Shown in pieces: positions 1 through 11,900 of a stretch of 64,000 bases of DNA. The translations under genes and the position numbers were made by a program. Position 1 is the first letter of the stretch. Each line of letters starts with the position of its first letter. Source of the DNA: Craspedostauros australis (taxonomy: Eukaryota > Bacillariophyta > Bacillariophyceae > Mastogloiales > Achnanthaceae). The notes below the pieces were generated by a model. It saw only the letters and a list, made by a program, of their open reading frames with translations, had not been told where the DNA came from and searched no databases. The stretch is taken from the NCBI GenBank assembly GCA_026770025.1, contig JAMXDE010000053.1, positions 354,119 through 418,118 of the forward strand. The letters are read 5' to 3'.

Positions 1-3000
1 CTGCCCTTCCGTCAAAGTCTCCGTCCACGAATCCTTCTGGGATCTCGATGTACACCTCTTCTTCAATCTCTGCGTTCAGGAATGCTGCCTCCACATCCAG
101 GGCTTCGATCACCCATCCAGTGTTGGCCAGGCACACCGCCAGCATTGTTCGAATTGTGGTATCACTTGCGACCGGGGAGAATGACTCTGTGAAGTCCACT
201 CCAGGGATCTGTTCGTATCCCTTCACCACCAGCCTCGCTTTGTACCGTGTTGACCCATCCTGTTCGGACTTCTTCACGAATATCCAGCGAGACTTGAGTG
301 CAGTGCGTCCTCGTCCCATGCTGCCTCGATCAATGACTTGGAGACAGTCGCGCTTCTGGAAGTTGTGAACCTCCTTTTCAGCTGCTCCCTTCCACTTGTC
401 ACCATCTGGCCTGCTCAGAGCGTCCTGCAGCGTCTTCGGTAGCCCTGGATCAGAAGTAAGAGAAGCGTTGAAAACCATCAACACTCTCCCGGATCTGGTG
501 TTTGGCCTTCCATCATTCCGGCCTTGCACCTCGTAGGATCTCCAGGTCTGTAGTTTCGCTCGCTCTCTCTCCATCTTGGATGACCCTCTCCCAGCTTGCG
601 GAACTGCCAGACGAGTTGGATGTCTCTCACGTTGGTTCGCAGGTGTCACATGCCGTTCATTCACCTGATGCACATCCACCATCTCGAAGTCATCCATGCC
701 CTCATTTCCATCCGAATCAGAGACAAGCCCAGGATCCACAACGATTCCGTTGATATCGTCCCGGACATGGTCGGTTGGGTCCGCCATCACACCGCTCTCA
801 TCGTCCGAAATGACATGAGGAAGTTCATCGATGCTGACCATCTTTGGAATCTTGGTGGTTGCCGCTCTCTCCCCAGTGGACGGAGTCATCATCAGTGGAA
901 CATCCGCATCGACCACAGCCTTCTCATCTGGGACTGCGGCTGCGGTTGCTGCTGGTGTTGGATTGGATGCAGGCTCAGGTTGTGCAATGATCTCCACACC
1001 ATCCACGACCCCTGCTCCATGCCACTCCATCCAGTTCAGGTCTCTGGACATCACCACCTTGTTGGTATCGACCTTCAGCATCCGATAGGTATCGCCTGCA
1101 TGGTTGTCAGCATAGCCCAGCATCACCGTTTTGAATGCTTTCGGTGTAAGCTTTGGCTTCTTGGCGCGATCCGTTACGTATCCGACGCGTCCCCATTCCA
1201 TCAGATGCGGATAGAGCTTGGGATTCTGGCCGTAGAAGGTTTCATCTGGACTCTTGTCATTGCCTGTTGTGACCGTCAGGTTATGGAGCCGGGTTGCCGT
1301 GTGGATTGCCTCCGCCCAAAGCCGTCCTTGTGCCTCATCAGTGAGATCAGCATCCAACATGAGCGCCAGTGCCGAATCTCGAATCGTCACGAATCCTCTC
1401 TCGACAACACCATTCATCATTGGTGTGTTGGGGGCGGTGTACTCCAGTTGGATTCCATGCTCGTCACAGACCTTCTCCAGCTTCCCTTGGTTCTCACCAG
1501 CATTGTCACACCGAATGGCCTCCACCTTCAGGTCTGCACCTTTGAGTTTGGTGAGTAGAGTCTCCACCTGTCCTGCAAGCTGGCTCTTGTTCGTCAGGAA
1601 GTAACTCCACTTCTTCTTGGAAACCTCATCCACGATCAACAGCCAGTAGTTGCTTCCTTTGGCCGTCTTCTTGTATGGACCAGAGATGTCCAGGTATAGG
1701 CGTTGAGCGATGTGGGTAGCTTTCTCAAATGCCTTCTTCCTCACTCCCTTCGCCTTTGCTTTTGCCTTTGCACATGCCTCACATGCTCTCCAAGTCCCAG
1801 TGAGTGACCAGCCTGCCTTTGCTGCTGTCAGCTTGGTGTAGCGCTCGTTTGGATGCCCCAGGATGCGATGAGCTCGATTGACATCCATGGTGCTCTTCCT
1901 CTCCACAGTTCCCGTGGCCATGATGGATTCCGTTGGCTTCCCCTTTGACTTGCATTTGAGGAAGTACAGGTTGCCGTCTCCATTGTCATCTTCATGTTGG
2001 AACTTCAGACTGATGTTGGCGCTTGGATGTTTCAAAGTGATATCATCCTTGCCTCCACTGAGCGTGCATCCCTTCTCCAGGAATTGGGGAATGCTGATGA
2101 TGTTGTGTGCGAATCCTGGGACCACGAAGACTGACTTCAAGATGAACTCGGTACCGTCCAGACACTCTCCATGGAATTCCCCCACATGGGTTGGTGTCAC
2201 CATGTTGCGGTCTCCCACCTGCACCTGTCTGTCATCGGTGACCGCCACCAGATCTGTGATCCCTTCGGTTGACCAGGTCACATGGCATGTAGCTCCGGTG
2301 TCAGCCAGCCACTTGTTCTTGTCTCCAGCCTGCCTGCCATCTGTCCCAGTTACATGAGATATCGCTGCCATACCAACGAACATTCCAGAGTGGGTGTTCC
2401 CAGATCCTCCTGCTTGTCCGCCCTGTCCGTTCTTCTCCGGACAATCCTTGGCCTTGTGCCCTTGCTTCTTGCATCTGTAGCACTTGATTCGTTGGAGGTA
2501 GTCATTGTTGTTGGTTGGTGGCTTGGTGCACTCTGCTGCCTTGTGTCCGTATTCTCCACACTTGCGACACGTGCCCTTGAACCCGCTCTGATACCCCTTC
2601 GTCATGGTGTTGAAGGCCTTGTTGGTTGAAGTCGACGCAGTGCTCCCATCCTCACTCGTCCTCACCTTCCTCTTCCAGAATCGGATCAGGGACTTCTTCA
2701 GCGACTCCCACTTGAGGTCTCCATCATTCAGCTCTCTATCCAGTGTGGTCTTCACCTCGCTGTAGATCTCCTCCGGTAGGTTCACCATCACATGCGCAAT
2801 GCAGTCGTCATCCGTCTTCTCCACGCCGAAATCCTTCAGCTCCTTCACAATCTTGTTGATTCTCATCATCCACTGGCTTGGATCCTCTTCCGGAGTCTGC
2901 AGTGTACACATGGTGAACTCGTTGAGCTTCGTCACCTTGTCTGCCTTGTCCCGCGGTGCATACCTGTCCTGAAGTGCCTTCAACGCTGCCGCAGCATCAC

Positions 3001-3280
3001 CCTTGGGTTGGTGATCTGTCTTGCACTCCCTCACGATGCTTCTCGCCAGCCCCTCAGTGCTGAGCATCAGTGTGCTGTATGCTGCCTTGTTCATCCGCTC
3101 AGCCTTCTTCTCTGCTTCGCTCTTGGCTGCCTGATCATGCCTTGGTACCGCGACTGTCTCGTCCAACACCTCATCGTACCCCTTGCACGCAGCGAGAGCC
3201 ATGAAGACGTCCAACCACTCGTCAAAGTCCTCGCCATCGAACTTGACGATCTTCACCGACTTGACCCCGTCTTCATCCAT
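1..3280 (-). CDS. Ty1/copia polyprotein, 3' part cut by window edge
   Basis: Gag-Pol polyprotein of an LTR retrotransposon, read right to left from the ATG at 3280. The frame has an upstream in-frame stop at about 3332. In order it shows a Gag N-terminus, two CCHC zinc knuckles (near 2560-2520 and 2480-2440), and an aspartic protease active site (Asp-Thr-Gly-Ala near 2300). Integrase follows: an HHCC-type region with a Leu-Gly-His-Pro motif near 1850, a core motif Asp-Asn-Ala-Gly-Glu-Asn near 1500, and a downstream Asn-Gly-Val-Val-Glu-Arg near 1400. Reverse transcriptase starts around 450 (Asp-Val-Glu-Ala-Ala-Phe-Leu motif near 80) and is still open at base 1, so the YxDD motif and RNase H lie outside. 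I checked the phase at 3280, 2560 and 55 and it is the same, which suggests one open frame over about 1,090 codons; I did not check every codon. It has the order typical of copia (IN before RT). Confidence 0.9.
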   Translation of the reverse strand, partial: MDEDGVKSVKIVKFDGEDFDEWLDVFMALAACKGYDEVLDETVAVPRHDQAAKSEAEKKAERMNKAAYSTLMLSTEGLARSIVRECKTDHQPKGDAAAALKALQDRYAPRDKADKVTKLNEFTMCTLQTPEEDPSQWMMRINKIVKELKDFGVEKTDDDCIAHVMVNLPEEIYSEVKTTLDRELNDGDLKWESLKKSLIRFWKRKVRTSEDGSTASTSTNKAFNTMTKGYQSGFKGTCRKCGEYGHKAAECTKPPTNNNDYLQRIKCYRCKKQGHKAKDCPEKNGQGGQAGGSGNTHSGMFVGMAAISHVTGTDGRQAGDKNKWLADTGATCHVTWSTEGITDLVAVTDDRQVQVGDRNMVTPTHVGEFHGECLDGTEFILKSVFVVPGFAHNIISIPQFLEKGCTLSGGKDDITLKHPSANISLKFQHEDDNGDGNLYFLKCKSKGKPTESIMATGTVERKSTMDVNRAHRILGHPNERYTKLTAAKAGWSLTGTWRACEACAKAKAKAKGVRKKAFEKATHIAQRLYLDISGPYKKTAKGSNYWLLIVDEVSKKKWSYFLTNKSQLAGQVETLLTKLKGADLKVEAIRCDNAGENQGKLEKVCDEHGIQLEYTAPNTPMMNGVVERGFVTIRDSALALMLDADLTDEAQGRLWAEAIHTATRLHNLTVTTGNDKSPDETFYGQNPKLYPHLMEWGRVGYVTDRAKKPKLTPKAFKTVMLGYADNHAGDTYRMLKVDTNKVVMSRDLNWMEWHGAGVVDGVEIIAQPEPASNPTPAATAAAVPDEKAVVDADVPLMMTPSTGERAATTKIPKMVSIDELPHVISDDESGVMADPTDHVRDDINGIVVDPGLVSDSDGNEGMDDFEMVDVHQVNERHVTPANQRERHPTRLAVPQAGRGSSKMERERAKLQTWRSYEVQGRNDGRPNTRSGRVLMVFNASLTSDPGLPKTLQDALSRPDGDKWKGAAEKEVHNFQKRDCLQVIDRGSMGRGRTALKSRWIFVKKSEQDGSTRYKARLVVKGYEQIPGVDFTESFSPVASDTTIRTMLAVCLANTGWVIEALDVEAAFLNAEIEEEVYIEIPEGFVDGDFDGRA

Positions 3281-3339
3281 CTTGTCGTTGTTCTTCAGCC
3301 CTGATGGCCCAACGTCGTGTGTCTGAGTGTCTCAAGACA

Positions 3340-3351
3340 CGTTTTAAAACG
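3340..3351. other. 12-bp palindrome at LTR/internal junction (element 1)
   Basis: CGTTTTAAAACG is a perfect palindrome abutting the LTR boundary at 3352. It extends to an 18-bp palindrome over 3337-3354. It occupies the place where a tRNA primer-binding site normally follows the 5' LTR. The same arrangement occurs in elements B, D and E with different central dinucleotides. Confidence 0.7.
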
Positions 3352-4014
3352 TGTTGAAACAGGTCTCAATCCTGTTGCTCATGTAGACCGGGTGGGGCTA
3401 CAATTGGTTCACTAAGTTAGTTGTTCTGTTATCCCGGGTTTGTAGGTTGGTGATTCCTCTTTCTCTGCGATTTATGAGCTCGACTTGTCTGTCAAAAGTC
3501 AACTCATGTCAATCTCCAGTTGCCCTGCAAACTCGTGTAGTTCTGACTCCTATTGAGTCAGATCATTTCCTAATTCCTAACGATCCACCGCGATGTGAAT
3601 CCTCGACCTGCGCCAGTTTCCCGCAGTTCGTCGTGTTGTTGTCTTATTTGGTCTTGGTTGTGTCAGACAGAGATTCAGGAACTCGATTGCGTCAGTCTCT
3701 AATCCTGACGTCTTACCTAAGTGGTTCCTCTCATCCATATATATCTGGTCTTGCTCCTCTGCTGACGTTCATGCTCTGCTCCTCACGTTCCCGCTGACGT
3801 TAGATTCCTCTCGATCGGTAGATTATTTGTTTCTGAAGATTCCGAGATTCTTTCGTCATATTCGAGGATTCTGCTGTAAATTTCCGTTTTCGGGTTTGGA
3901 ACATTTGATCGTGAGAAGGAGTTCTGGACAAACAAATATGTGTGAGCAGTCATTTGCGCAACTGTGACCCCTACCGGGTCATACACGAATCTGAATATTC
4001 GTCATGTTCCAACA
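3352..4014 (-). repeat. Candidate 5' LTR of element 1
   Basis: The inner boundary is set by the TGTTG terminus at 3352 next to the palindrome, as in the other elements. The outer boundary is set by comparison with the second copy of the host repeat (45830-46075): the shared sequence begins at 4015, right after CAACA. The result is a 663-bp block with inverted termini TGTTG...CAACA, a normal copia LTR form. The partner LTR is outside the window, so the extent is inferred from one copy only. Confidence 0.6.
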
Positions 4015-4258
4015 GAGTTGTGCCATGATGCTTTGCGCTGTTTCGTTTTGCAGGTCGTTGGCCTTGGTTTGGTAGTGGCAGCATCGGTAGTGTGGCACAG
4101 CGTGGGTTGTTTTCGATGTCCACGATGCTCGTACACCACGTGACAGGTGCCGACTGGCCTTTTCACGATCGATGATTCTCAAGGTGAGTCTCCACGTATT
4201 GGCCGTTGAGCTTGTGACGCCAACATCGTGTCGTCCACGATCATTCATTGACGAGGAG
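4015..4258. repeat. Host repeat copy 1, trapped between two retroelements
   Basis: About 244 bp nearly identical to 45830-46075 (I saw only a few substitutions and one short T-run difference). Both edges coincide with retroelement termini: the LTR of element 1 on the left and the start of element A-left (TGACAATT) on the right. This makes it a remnant of pre-insertion sequence rather than part of either element. Short reading frames exist on both strands but none looks like a gene. Confidence 0.75.
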
Positions 4259-4505
4259 TGACAATTCTCACAGAATTCCTTACTTCTTACTTCTTTACTA
4301 ATCCTATTAGTCAAATACTGGTCGGGGGCTGTCTTCGGACAGCACTCACAAATAAACAACAAGAGCTCCGACCAGGGCACGCAACAACGGGCCAATACGT
4401 CTTTCGTAGTTACTTGCACTGTTTGACAGATTAAGAGTCGTGCTTACCAACACTGAGCAACACCCAACACCACACTACCCTTTTACCACCTTTCGAGCTA
4501 TCACC
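4259..4505 (+). other. 5' end / possible LTR and leader of element A-left
   Basis: The left edge is exact because the host repeat ends at 4258. The block begins TGACAATTCT and leads to the Gag start at 4506. A short LTR of about 170 bp (4259-4428, ending GTTTGACA) is possible, but there is no second copy in the window to confirm it. No TGG-type primer-binding site was recognised after it. Confidence 0.4.
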
Positions 4506-5903
4506 ATGGACCGTCCAACCAACATCAATACCTTCAACAAGATCATCCAAGAGCTGGTTCAGCTCGATGATGAAGAGATGGAGTTCCTCGGCAAGAAGCT
4601 CGGGAGACTCAATCGCACAATCCGCAACTCGGACGCGACCATCGTGGCGGCATTGACGCTTTCGCCAACGCTGTCAGCAATCAGCATCACCAACATCCTC
4701 CGCATCTTCGTGTACGCAAGAGCCAACACGATCACTGCACGCACAGATTGGGCAGCAATTGACCTGTTCAACGACGCGAACAACTACGTGCCACCAGAGG
4801 TCAGCACGCCAGTCGCGAACGCAGCCGCTCAAGTCCGATCGGAAATCGCAATCAGAGAGGCAGCCGCAGCCACGGAGATGACAGTCGCAACCAGCCGCGA
4901 GATAACCGTCAGCTCTCCGAGCCGCGCGACACGCACATCACAATCACCACGGACCCTGCGAACTCCATCAGGATGGAAGTTCGACAAGGTCAGCATGCCG
5001 GAAGCACCCGAGTTCACTGGAATGAACTGCGACTGGTACGACTGGAAGATCGCATTCAAGCGCCAGCTGGTCACATCCAGATACGCCGCATATCTCAGTG
5101 CTGACAAACCATCGCACTTCGAGGCAGAGATCGACCAGCAGCTGTACACAGTGCTGCACACGAAGACAGCAGATGGATGTGCAGCGTTCATCGTGGAAGC
5201 CCACGAACCCAACGGACACGATGCGTTCCAGGCACTCGTGCGAACATACGAGTCACCCGAACACAAAGCTGAAGCCATCGTCGAAGAAGAACAGAAAATC
5301 GCCGAGCTCCGTTATTACGGATCCGAGCCCTTCCCAGTATTCGTCAATGCTTTCTCCAGATGCATCCGCGTCATGGAGCAGAACGGGAAGCAAATGACAG
5401 ACCAACAGAAGATCGCAAAGTTCTTCCGCAACATCACGGACGATCGCTTCACGAGCGAGATGTCCAGGTTCCGTCACACGGAACAGTCCTTCAACGCAAT
5501 CCGAGAGGCGTTCATGCAACATGATGCGCTCCTCACAAAGTCGGAAGGACACTACTCTCCCAAGCGCAACTGTCGATACCAGCAGAAGGACACCAAGGAC
5601 GACTGCAAGAGGCCACGCGAATCCTCCAAGTGGGATCGCAAGGGCGCCGCATCATTTCGGTTGCCGGACTCCGTCTTCCGTCGCATGCCGGCAAGCACTC
5701 AAGTGCTCCTCGTCGAGGCGTCTCGTCACTTCCGCACCACCGGGAAATCAATCGATGAAGACACACTCAAGCGCAACAAGCCAACAGAGTACGCGCGCAA
5801 CCTCGAGTTGCCACTGACCCAGCGAGGGTCCAAGCGGCCTCGCACAGGCAATCACAAGAACAGACGACCTGGCACCCAAGGATCATGGAACACCGGTTCT
5901 TGA
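4506..5903 (+). CDS. Retrotransposon Gag (element A-left)
   Basis: Open frame of about 465 codons starting at the ATG at 4506, in a CACCATGG context; the frame is open upstream to 4440 but without an ATG. Composition and layout are Gag-like: a helical N-terminus, an Arg/Ser/Thr-rich linker, a central capsid-like region beginning at the Trp-Tyr-Asp-Trp-Lys stretch (about residue 177), and a basic C-terminus. I see no CCHC zinc knuckle, unlike elements 1, B, D and E. It ends at a TGA (5901-5903) that is in the same frame as the following protease region. The family assignment rests on position (leader, then Gag, then protease) rather than a recognised domain signature. Confidence 0.65.
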   Translation: MDRPTNINTFNKIIQELVQLDDEEMEFLGKKLGRLNRTIRNSDATIVAALTLSPTLSAISITNILRIFVYARANTITARTDWAAIDLFNDANNYVPPEVSTPVANAAAQVRSEIAIREAAAATEMTVATSREITVSSPSRATRTSQSPRTLRTPSGWKFDKVSMPEAPEFTGMNCDWYDWKIAFKRQLVTSRYAAYLSADKPSHFEAEIDQQLYTVLHTKTADGCAAFIVEAHEPNGHDAFQALVRTYESPEHKAEAIVEEEQKIAELRYYGSEPFPVFVNAFSRCIRVMEQNGKQMTDQQKIAKFFRNITDDRFTSEMSRFRHTEQSFNAIREAFMQHDALLTKSEGHYSPKRNCRYQQKDTKDDCKRPRESSKWDRKGAASFRLPDSVFRRMPASTQVLLVEASRHFRTTGKSIDEDTLKRNKPTEYARNLELPLTQRGSKRPRTGNHKNRRPGTQGSWNTGS

Positions 5904-6736
5904 CAATCAAAGACGGGCACAACTCGCCGTCAGTCGGAGATTGTCATCCACCTCAAACCCCGCAACTGTAGGGGGGCAAGCGTGACGACCGCAGCGGGAG
6001 TGCCCGGACGTGCACGTCCGGAGGTACCACAAGAGTCCCGTCCGTGCACAACCCACCCGACAGTGGAGCACTACATCCGAAGGGCAAGAGTAACGAACAA
6101 TAGCCAATGCTTTATCATCCTAGACTCAGGGGCGGACGGAGACATCGTTCATGCATCGGGCTGGGAGGTGACCCACACACACCAACAAGAGTTTCGTGCC
6201 CGAGGGGCGACGATCAACTCACCAATCGAGACATTCCAGATGGTCGACGCGGTGGCAGCATACGAGCCCCCATCAGGCGGCGTGATCCTCATCAAAGCGA
6301 ACTACGTGGCTCTCGACAAGCATCCACAGCAGACGGAATCACTGTTTAACACACATCATATGCGCGCGTCCGGACTGAACGTCTACGATCGCCTAATCGA
6401 ACATCAGGGACAGCAGCGGGTCTCATCGGACGAAATCAGCATACCACTGGAGAACCATGAAGGCAACACGCTCAGAATTCCCATCAGAAAGCCGACAGCC
6501 CACGAGATGGCAACGGCGCAGCATATCATCATATGCGGTAGACATCAGCGTCTACGACGCAACGCAGGTCGGGTCGATTTCACGAGAATCTTCCGTCACC
6601 TTCCGCCACACGTGGTGGAGAAGACAATGGCGGCATCCACTCAGCTGGCGGATGCTCCGATCGAGGCAGAGTCAAGGCTCATCCCGCAGCAGTATCGAGC
6701 GCAGCGAGCAGGAGTGCTGCAACCCACAAGAATCAA
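5904..6736 (+). pseudogene. Retropepsin-like protease region of A-left, truncated
   Basis: Same reading frame as the upstream Gag, separated from it only by the TGA at 5901-5903. An ATG-independent open stretch holds the aspartic protease signature Leu-Asp-Ser-Gly-Ala-Asp near 6120, followed by about 200 residues of the protease/linker type seen in stramenopile copia elements. The natural protein is cut by the LTR of element B at 6737; the apparent last residues to 6755 are translated LTR. The integrase, RT and RNase H of this element are not adjacent: the sequence on the far side of B looks like a different copia lineage. Confidence 0.65.
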
Positions 6737-7533
6737 TGTCGAGATGTACATGTGAGTATATGTCAAGATGTACGTGTATATGTGCATCGTTCACCCGTTA
6801 TTCTCTCATACGCACTTGGACGGTATAACTATACTCGTGTAGATAGTATACTGTGATTCGTCAGAATTACAGGGGAAATGGAACACACGAAAAGGGGCAA
6901 GATTTCTGGAGGAAATTTGCAAATAACGATTTCTGAGAGAATCAGAAGATCGTCCGTCCATGCATCAATGGTACCAAGAGAATCTCGAGGTACTTCCCAA
7001 CTAAACCTCAGATGACGATATCATCTGACAGACTACTGCATCACCAATGGAACGTGACATCTGGAGAGCAGAAGGACGCCTACTGACGTCGACAGGATGT
7101 CAACATGTCACCACGTCGACAGCTGTCTCCAAGTCAGAGCAGGAGGCGAAGATACGATGACCCATGAAGATCATGGATACTGAAGGTGAACTTCAAATGG
7201 TAAGTACTCATGGAGTAGAAGCCAGTACTGAATGAACAGAGTGTCGAATGCGGAGTACGCATCAAACACGGAGGATCGTGTAGCACGAGCACACGATGTT
7301 GAGAGAGAGAGAGAGAGAGAGAATACAGAGAGGAGCGAGAGAGGATCTCGCGTACCGACTCATAGTCGGAGACTGAATCTACAAAACAGATTGAAGCGCC
7401 GAGAGCATCGGGCAAGAGAACGAACGGACACCGAGAGTATCGGAGTGCCAACGTAATGAAATAGCAAACAGACGACTATCAACCAACACCATCTTCCACG
7501 ATCGTAGGTTACCGTGAGCGGAACTTGCCAACA
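6737..7533 (+). repeat. 5' LTR of element B
   Basis: Begins TGTCGAGATG and ends TTGCCAACA. It includes a (GA)n microsatellite near 7303-7322 and a second copy at 13863-14661. A 90-bp inverted fragment of a related LTR occurs at 40630-40719. Confidence 0.93.
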
Positions 7534-7545
7534 CGTTTATAAACG
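7534..7545. other. 12-bp palindrome at LTR/internal junction (element B)
   Basis: CGTTTATAAACG is a perfect palindrome starting at the first base after the 5' LTR. No conventional TGG primer-binding site is present there. Confidence 0.75.
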
Positions 7546-7615
7546 ATAGATCAGGGCAAGCCCGCGGATCGGATCGTGCAAGGAAGACGAACATCATTCA
7601 AGAGCAGCAGGCTGA

Positions 7616-8847
7616 ATGAGCGAGAAAGAGGAATTGAAAGACATCCCTCTGTCCAATCCGACTATCAAGAGAGAAGAAGGTGCAAGTGAGACTCCACCAC
7701 GAGAAGAGAAGGAAGCAGCCGCGGCTACTGTCCTATCAAGCGCAGACGCAAGCGCGATCGACGAGACCGAAGAAGAACAGTCTGCAAGACTACACCATAA
7801 GGAGAAGAGGATTCTCAAGGCGATCAAGCAAGAGGAGACTGGTGTGACGAAGAGCTTTCGCACAGCCAAACAGGGTGGGAAAAGTGAGACACCACCAGGA
7901 GGAGAATTTGTGACGAAAACAATCTCCGCGCAACAACAGGCGAAAATCGAAAAAGTGACAACACAGAAACTGACGGAAATCAAGGGCGCGAGCGCACCAA
8001 CGACGAAACAACGAACCAACATGGCGACATCAACCAACGTGAACAAGCGACGCATCAAGGCGCCGATGTTCAGCGGTGAACAGGAAGACTACAGCGCATG
8101 GGAGTCCCAAGCGAAGGCATACGCTCGTACACAGAAGACGAGAGACGTGATGTTGGGCAAGACCAAGGTGCCAACAGTGAGGGAAATCGCGGCAGCCGCC
8201 GATGAAGACAAGGAAGCGATGGAGGAGATCTACGAACTGGGATGCGACTGCTTCAGTGATCTGATCCTCATGATAGATGCAGAGAAAGGAAAAGGCAAGC
8301 AGGCCATCCAATACATCAACCAATGCATCTCCGACGACTACCCTGAAGGAGACGCACACGCAGCGTGGAACGTTCTCGCGGAGAAGTTCCGACCATCCGA
8401 TGCGGTGACGAAGATCAAACTCAAGCGCCAATTCAACAACGAAAAGATGAAGAGAGACACGGACCCCGACATCTACATCACGCAACTCGAGAGTCTACGA
8501 TCGCGTCTCCACGATGTCAAGTATGAGATCACGGACGAGGAAATGATCATGCAAATCCTCAGCACGGTGAGCAACGAATACAAAACTCACATCGTGAACT
8601 TCCAACACCAACTCATATTCAATCCGGAACTGGTTACCATCAACACGATCAGAGGAGTACTCCGCACTGCATACGCCACGCACAGAGGAGGCAAAGCATA
8701 TGTCGACGACTTCCAAGACAGCAACACGAAGAGCAACGACACCGGCTTCACAAGCACCGGCAACTTCAAGGGTACTTGTCACAACTGTGGCGTGTATGGC
8801 CATAGATCCGCCGATTGCCCAGAACGCAAGAAATCGAACAACAAGAA

Positions 8848-8922
<75 letters not shown>

Positions 8923-11900
8923 AATGAACGGAAAGCGCAACAAGGGAACCGGCTTCAAGGGCAAGTGCAACTACTGCGGCATCTTCGGACATCGCGAGGC
9001 GGAGTGCCGAAAGAAGAAGTTCAACGAAAGCAAGAAGAACAGCGAACAAGCCAACGCGGCTACGGAAGGACACGACAAGAGTGGGCACGAGATGGTACTC
9101 TCAGCAAAGGACATTCCGCTCTGCATGTTGGTGTCCGACGACTACATCGAAGACTCCTTCTTCGATAACTTCGAATACGTCGGGAGTGACGACGAAGTGC
9201 AGGATGATGAGATCATCCCGGAGTGGCTCAGCGAGGAGCCAATCATCCACGAGGTGGATCCAAGACGCGAAGTGAGCTACGAATGCTGCTTCAACGCGCA
9301 CGACCTGATCGGTTCATACGGCGACGAAGCTGAGATGGACAACGAGGCCAACGATAGTGACATCGAAGAGGCCATGAGCGATGACGACGACGACGCCAAC
9401 GAGAACGGCGCAGATGAAGACGACGAGGCGGACTGTGGCGCGGCGCCTCCTCCTCCAGCGGCGGGGAACAACAGATCGGGCATCTTCGACGAGGATGACA
9501 GCGACGAATCCGAGGACGGCAATCATCCAGACGACAGCTTTAATCCAAACGAGCGTGTCGTCTACCCAGGGAACATCGACTTCCCACCAATCGAGGATCC
9601 CAACAGGTCCAACTACCTCCATCGTCATGACACCGTCCCATATGCAACAGAGACAGCATTGGTGATCCAGAAGCAACTCATCTTCGATGCAGTGATGGAA
9701 GCAGGAGTGAGCCTGTTCCCAGGAATCGAACGAGGAGTACTCAGACCGATATGGGTCAACATGATGGGATCGATCCTATCCGAGAACTTCAGATCAATTG
9801 AAGAGATTCTCGCCAATTCGGTTGTGATCAATCGCATACTGGAAGCAGCCGAGACAGAGACAATCCCAGAGACGGATCTTCACTACATCCTAGGAGGATG
9901 TATGCGCGTACTCTTACGCGAGCGACCACGCGTCCACCCATATGATCCAGCCACAGGATCTCATCGGAACAGTACGGTTCCATCGGACTACGCGCAACTA
10001 CCCGATGACATGGATGACGGAGATCATCATCCTCCATACAACGAAGATGGAGTTCACGAAGACGATGATGATGGCAGCTTCGACGACGAGATAGCTGCGG
10101 CAACTGTGGAGCAACTCCACGAGCTCAGCACCAAGTACAAGGACAAGGTCAACAAGGACACCTGGCTCGCCGACAGCGGAGCTTCGTGTCACATCGTCAA
10201 CTCGGACGCCGCTCTCTTCAACGTGCGGCACATCAAGTCCTTCGTCCAAGTGGGAGACAGCACGAAACTGGACTCTCCCAAGATGGGATCCATTCGCTTG
10301 AAGGTCAAGCAACGAGACAACACTGGCCACGTCATCCGGCTCGACGACGTGAAGTACACACCCAAGATGGCAGTGAACCTTTTCTCCACGAACAAGGCTC
10401 TGTACAACGGTTACCAGCTTGGTAACAACGGCATTCTGATGGACATCATCAACGAATCCGGAACGAAGATCGTGTTCGATCGAGTCTTCCCCACATCCAA
10501 CGGATTCATCACGGGAGTGCAGATGCATTCCATCATGCCAACAGACGACGACAAAGCTTGCACAGCCATCGTCAAGAATCCATCTAAGGAGATCAGCGCG
10601 GTGAACCTGCACCGAATGCTCGGACACGCGCCACTCGAAACCATGAAGCGGACGGCCGCTCAGTATGGATGGAAGATTATCGGCGAGATGCCGGTATGTC
10701 GCGACTGCGCGGTCGCGAACGCAAGAGTGAAGAACATCCCGAAGGCAACCATTCCAAGAGCGACTCGCCGCGGCGAACGGCTCTTCATTGACATTAGTTA
10801 CACTAAACACATAAGCTTCGGAGATAAACGCTACTGGACCCTAATCGTGGACGACTGCACGGATCACTGCTGGAGTTTCTTTCTCAAGAACAAGAGTGAT
10901 CAACCAGGATACATCAAACGATTCGTCCAGACGATCAAGTCACAGACTGGTGACCAACAGATCATCTTCCGAGGTGACAACAGCGGAGAGAACAAATCCA
11001 CGCAGGATATTCTCATCGATGCAGGACTCAACGTGAAATTCGAATACATGGCATCGAACACGCCGCAACAGAACGGCAGAGTGGAACGCAAGTTCGCGTA
11101 CCTCTACACCAAGATTCGCTCCATGCTCAACGGAGCACAGCTCGACGAAGAGTATAGGCATGGCCTGTGGGCAGCAGCTGCTAACACTGCCACCGCCATC
11201 GCCAATATCACCGTAGCGAAGAACCAGAAGGAGTCACCACATCGACAATTCTTCGGCAACGATCCACCATACGCGGATGCACTCCGCACATTTGGAGAGG
11301 TGGGTGTTGTGAAGACTACCTACGGCGGGATTACCGCCAAACTCAAGAACAGAGGAGAAGAGATGGTGTTCATCAGATATGCACACCAACATGCATCAGG
11401 GGTCTACAACATGTACAGACCATCGACCAAGTCACTCATCTGTTCACGAGACATCAAGTGGCTCAACCAATCATACGGACAGTTCCGTGGCTGGGCACCA
11501 GCACCGAACATATCCAACGAAACAGGAACAACGGACGCAGACGGCTTCACAACCATCGGACGGAAGGGAGCAACGCCGAGGACGGCAACGTATCAAACAT
11601 CGGAAGCGAAGAGAGTATCTTTCGCTGACAGCAACAGATACTACATCCTATCAGATAGCGATGATGAGGATAATGAGGACGACGGAGCAGTGACTCAACT
11701 AATCCAGAATGACGAGGAAGATCGGAGCGAATCCAATCATGAGGATGACGAGATCATACCATCCGGCGACGAAGCCGACGATGACGAGACAGGCGTCACT
11801 CCTCCGAACACACCAGCAAGATCTACACATGACAGATCATCCAGACCTCCACCGAACAAACCAAGCAAGCGTGACATAGCTAGAAAGGAGAGGATCCGAC

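Noticed and set aside
4420..4440. tRNA-type primer-binding site for element A-left
   Set aside because: No TGG start and no recognisable complement; the LTR end itself is uncertain.
9277..9676. Minus-strand frames opposite the acidic spacer of element B
   Set aside because: Shadows of Asp/Glu-rich codons; they read as Ser/Val-rich low-complexity sequence.
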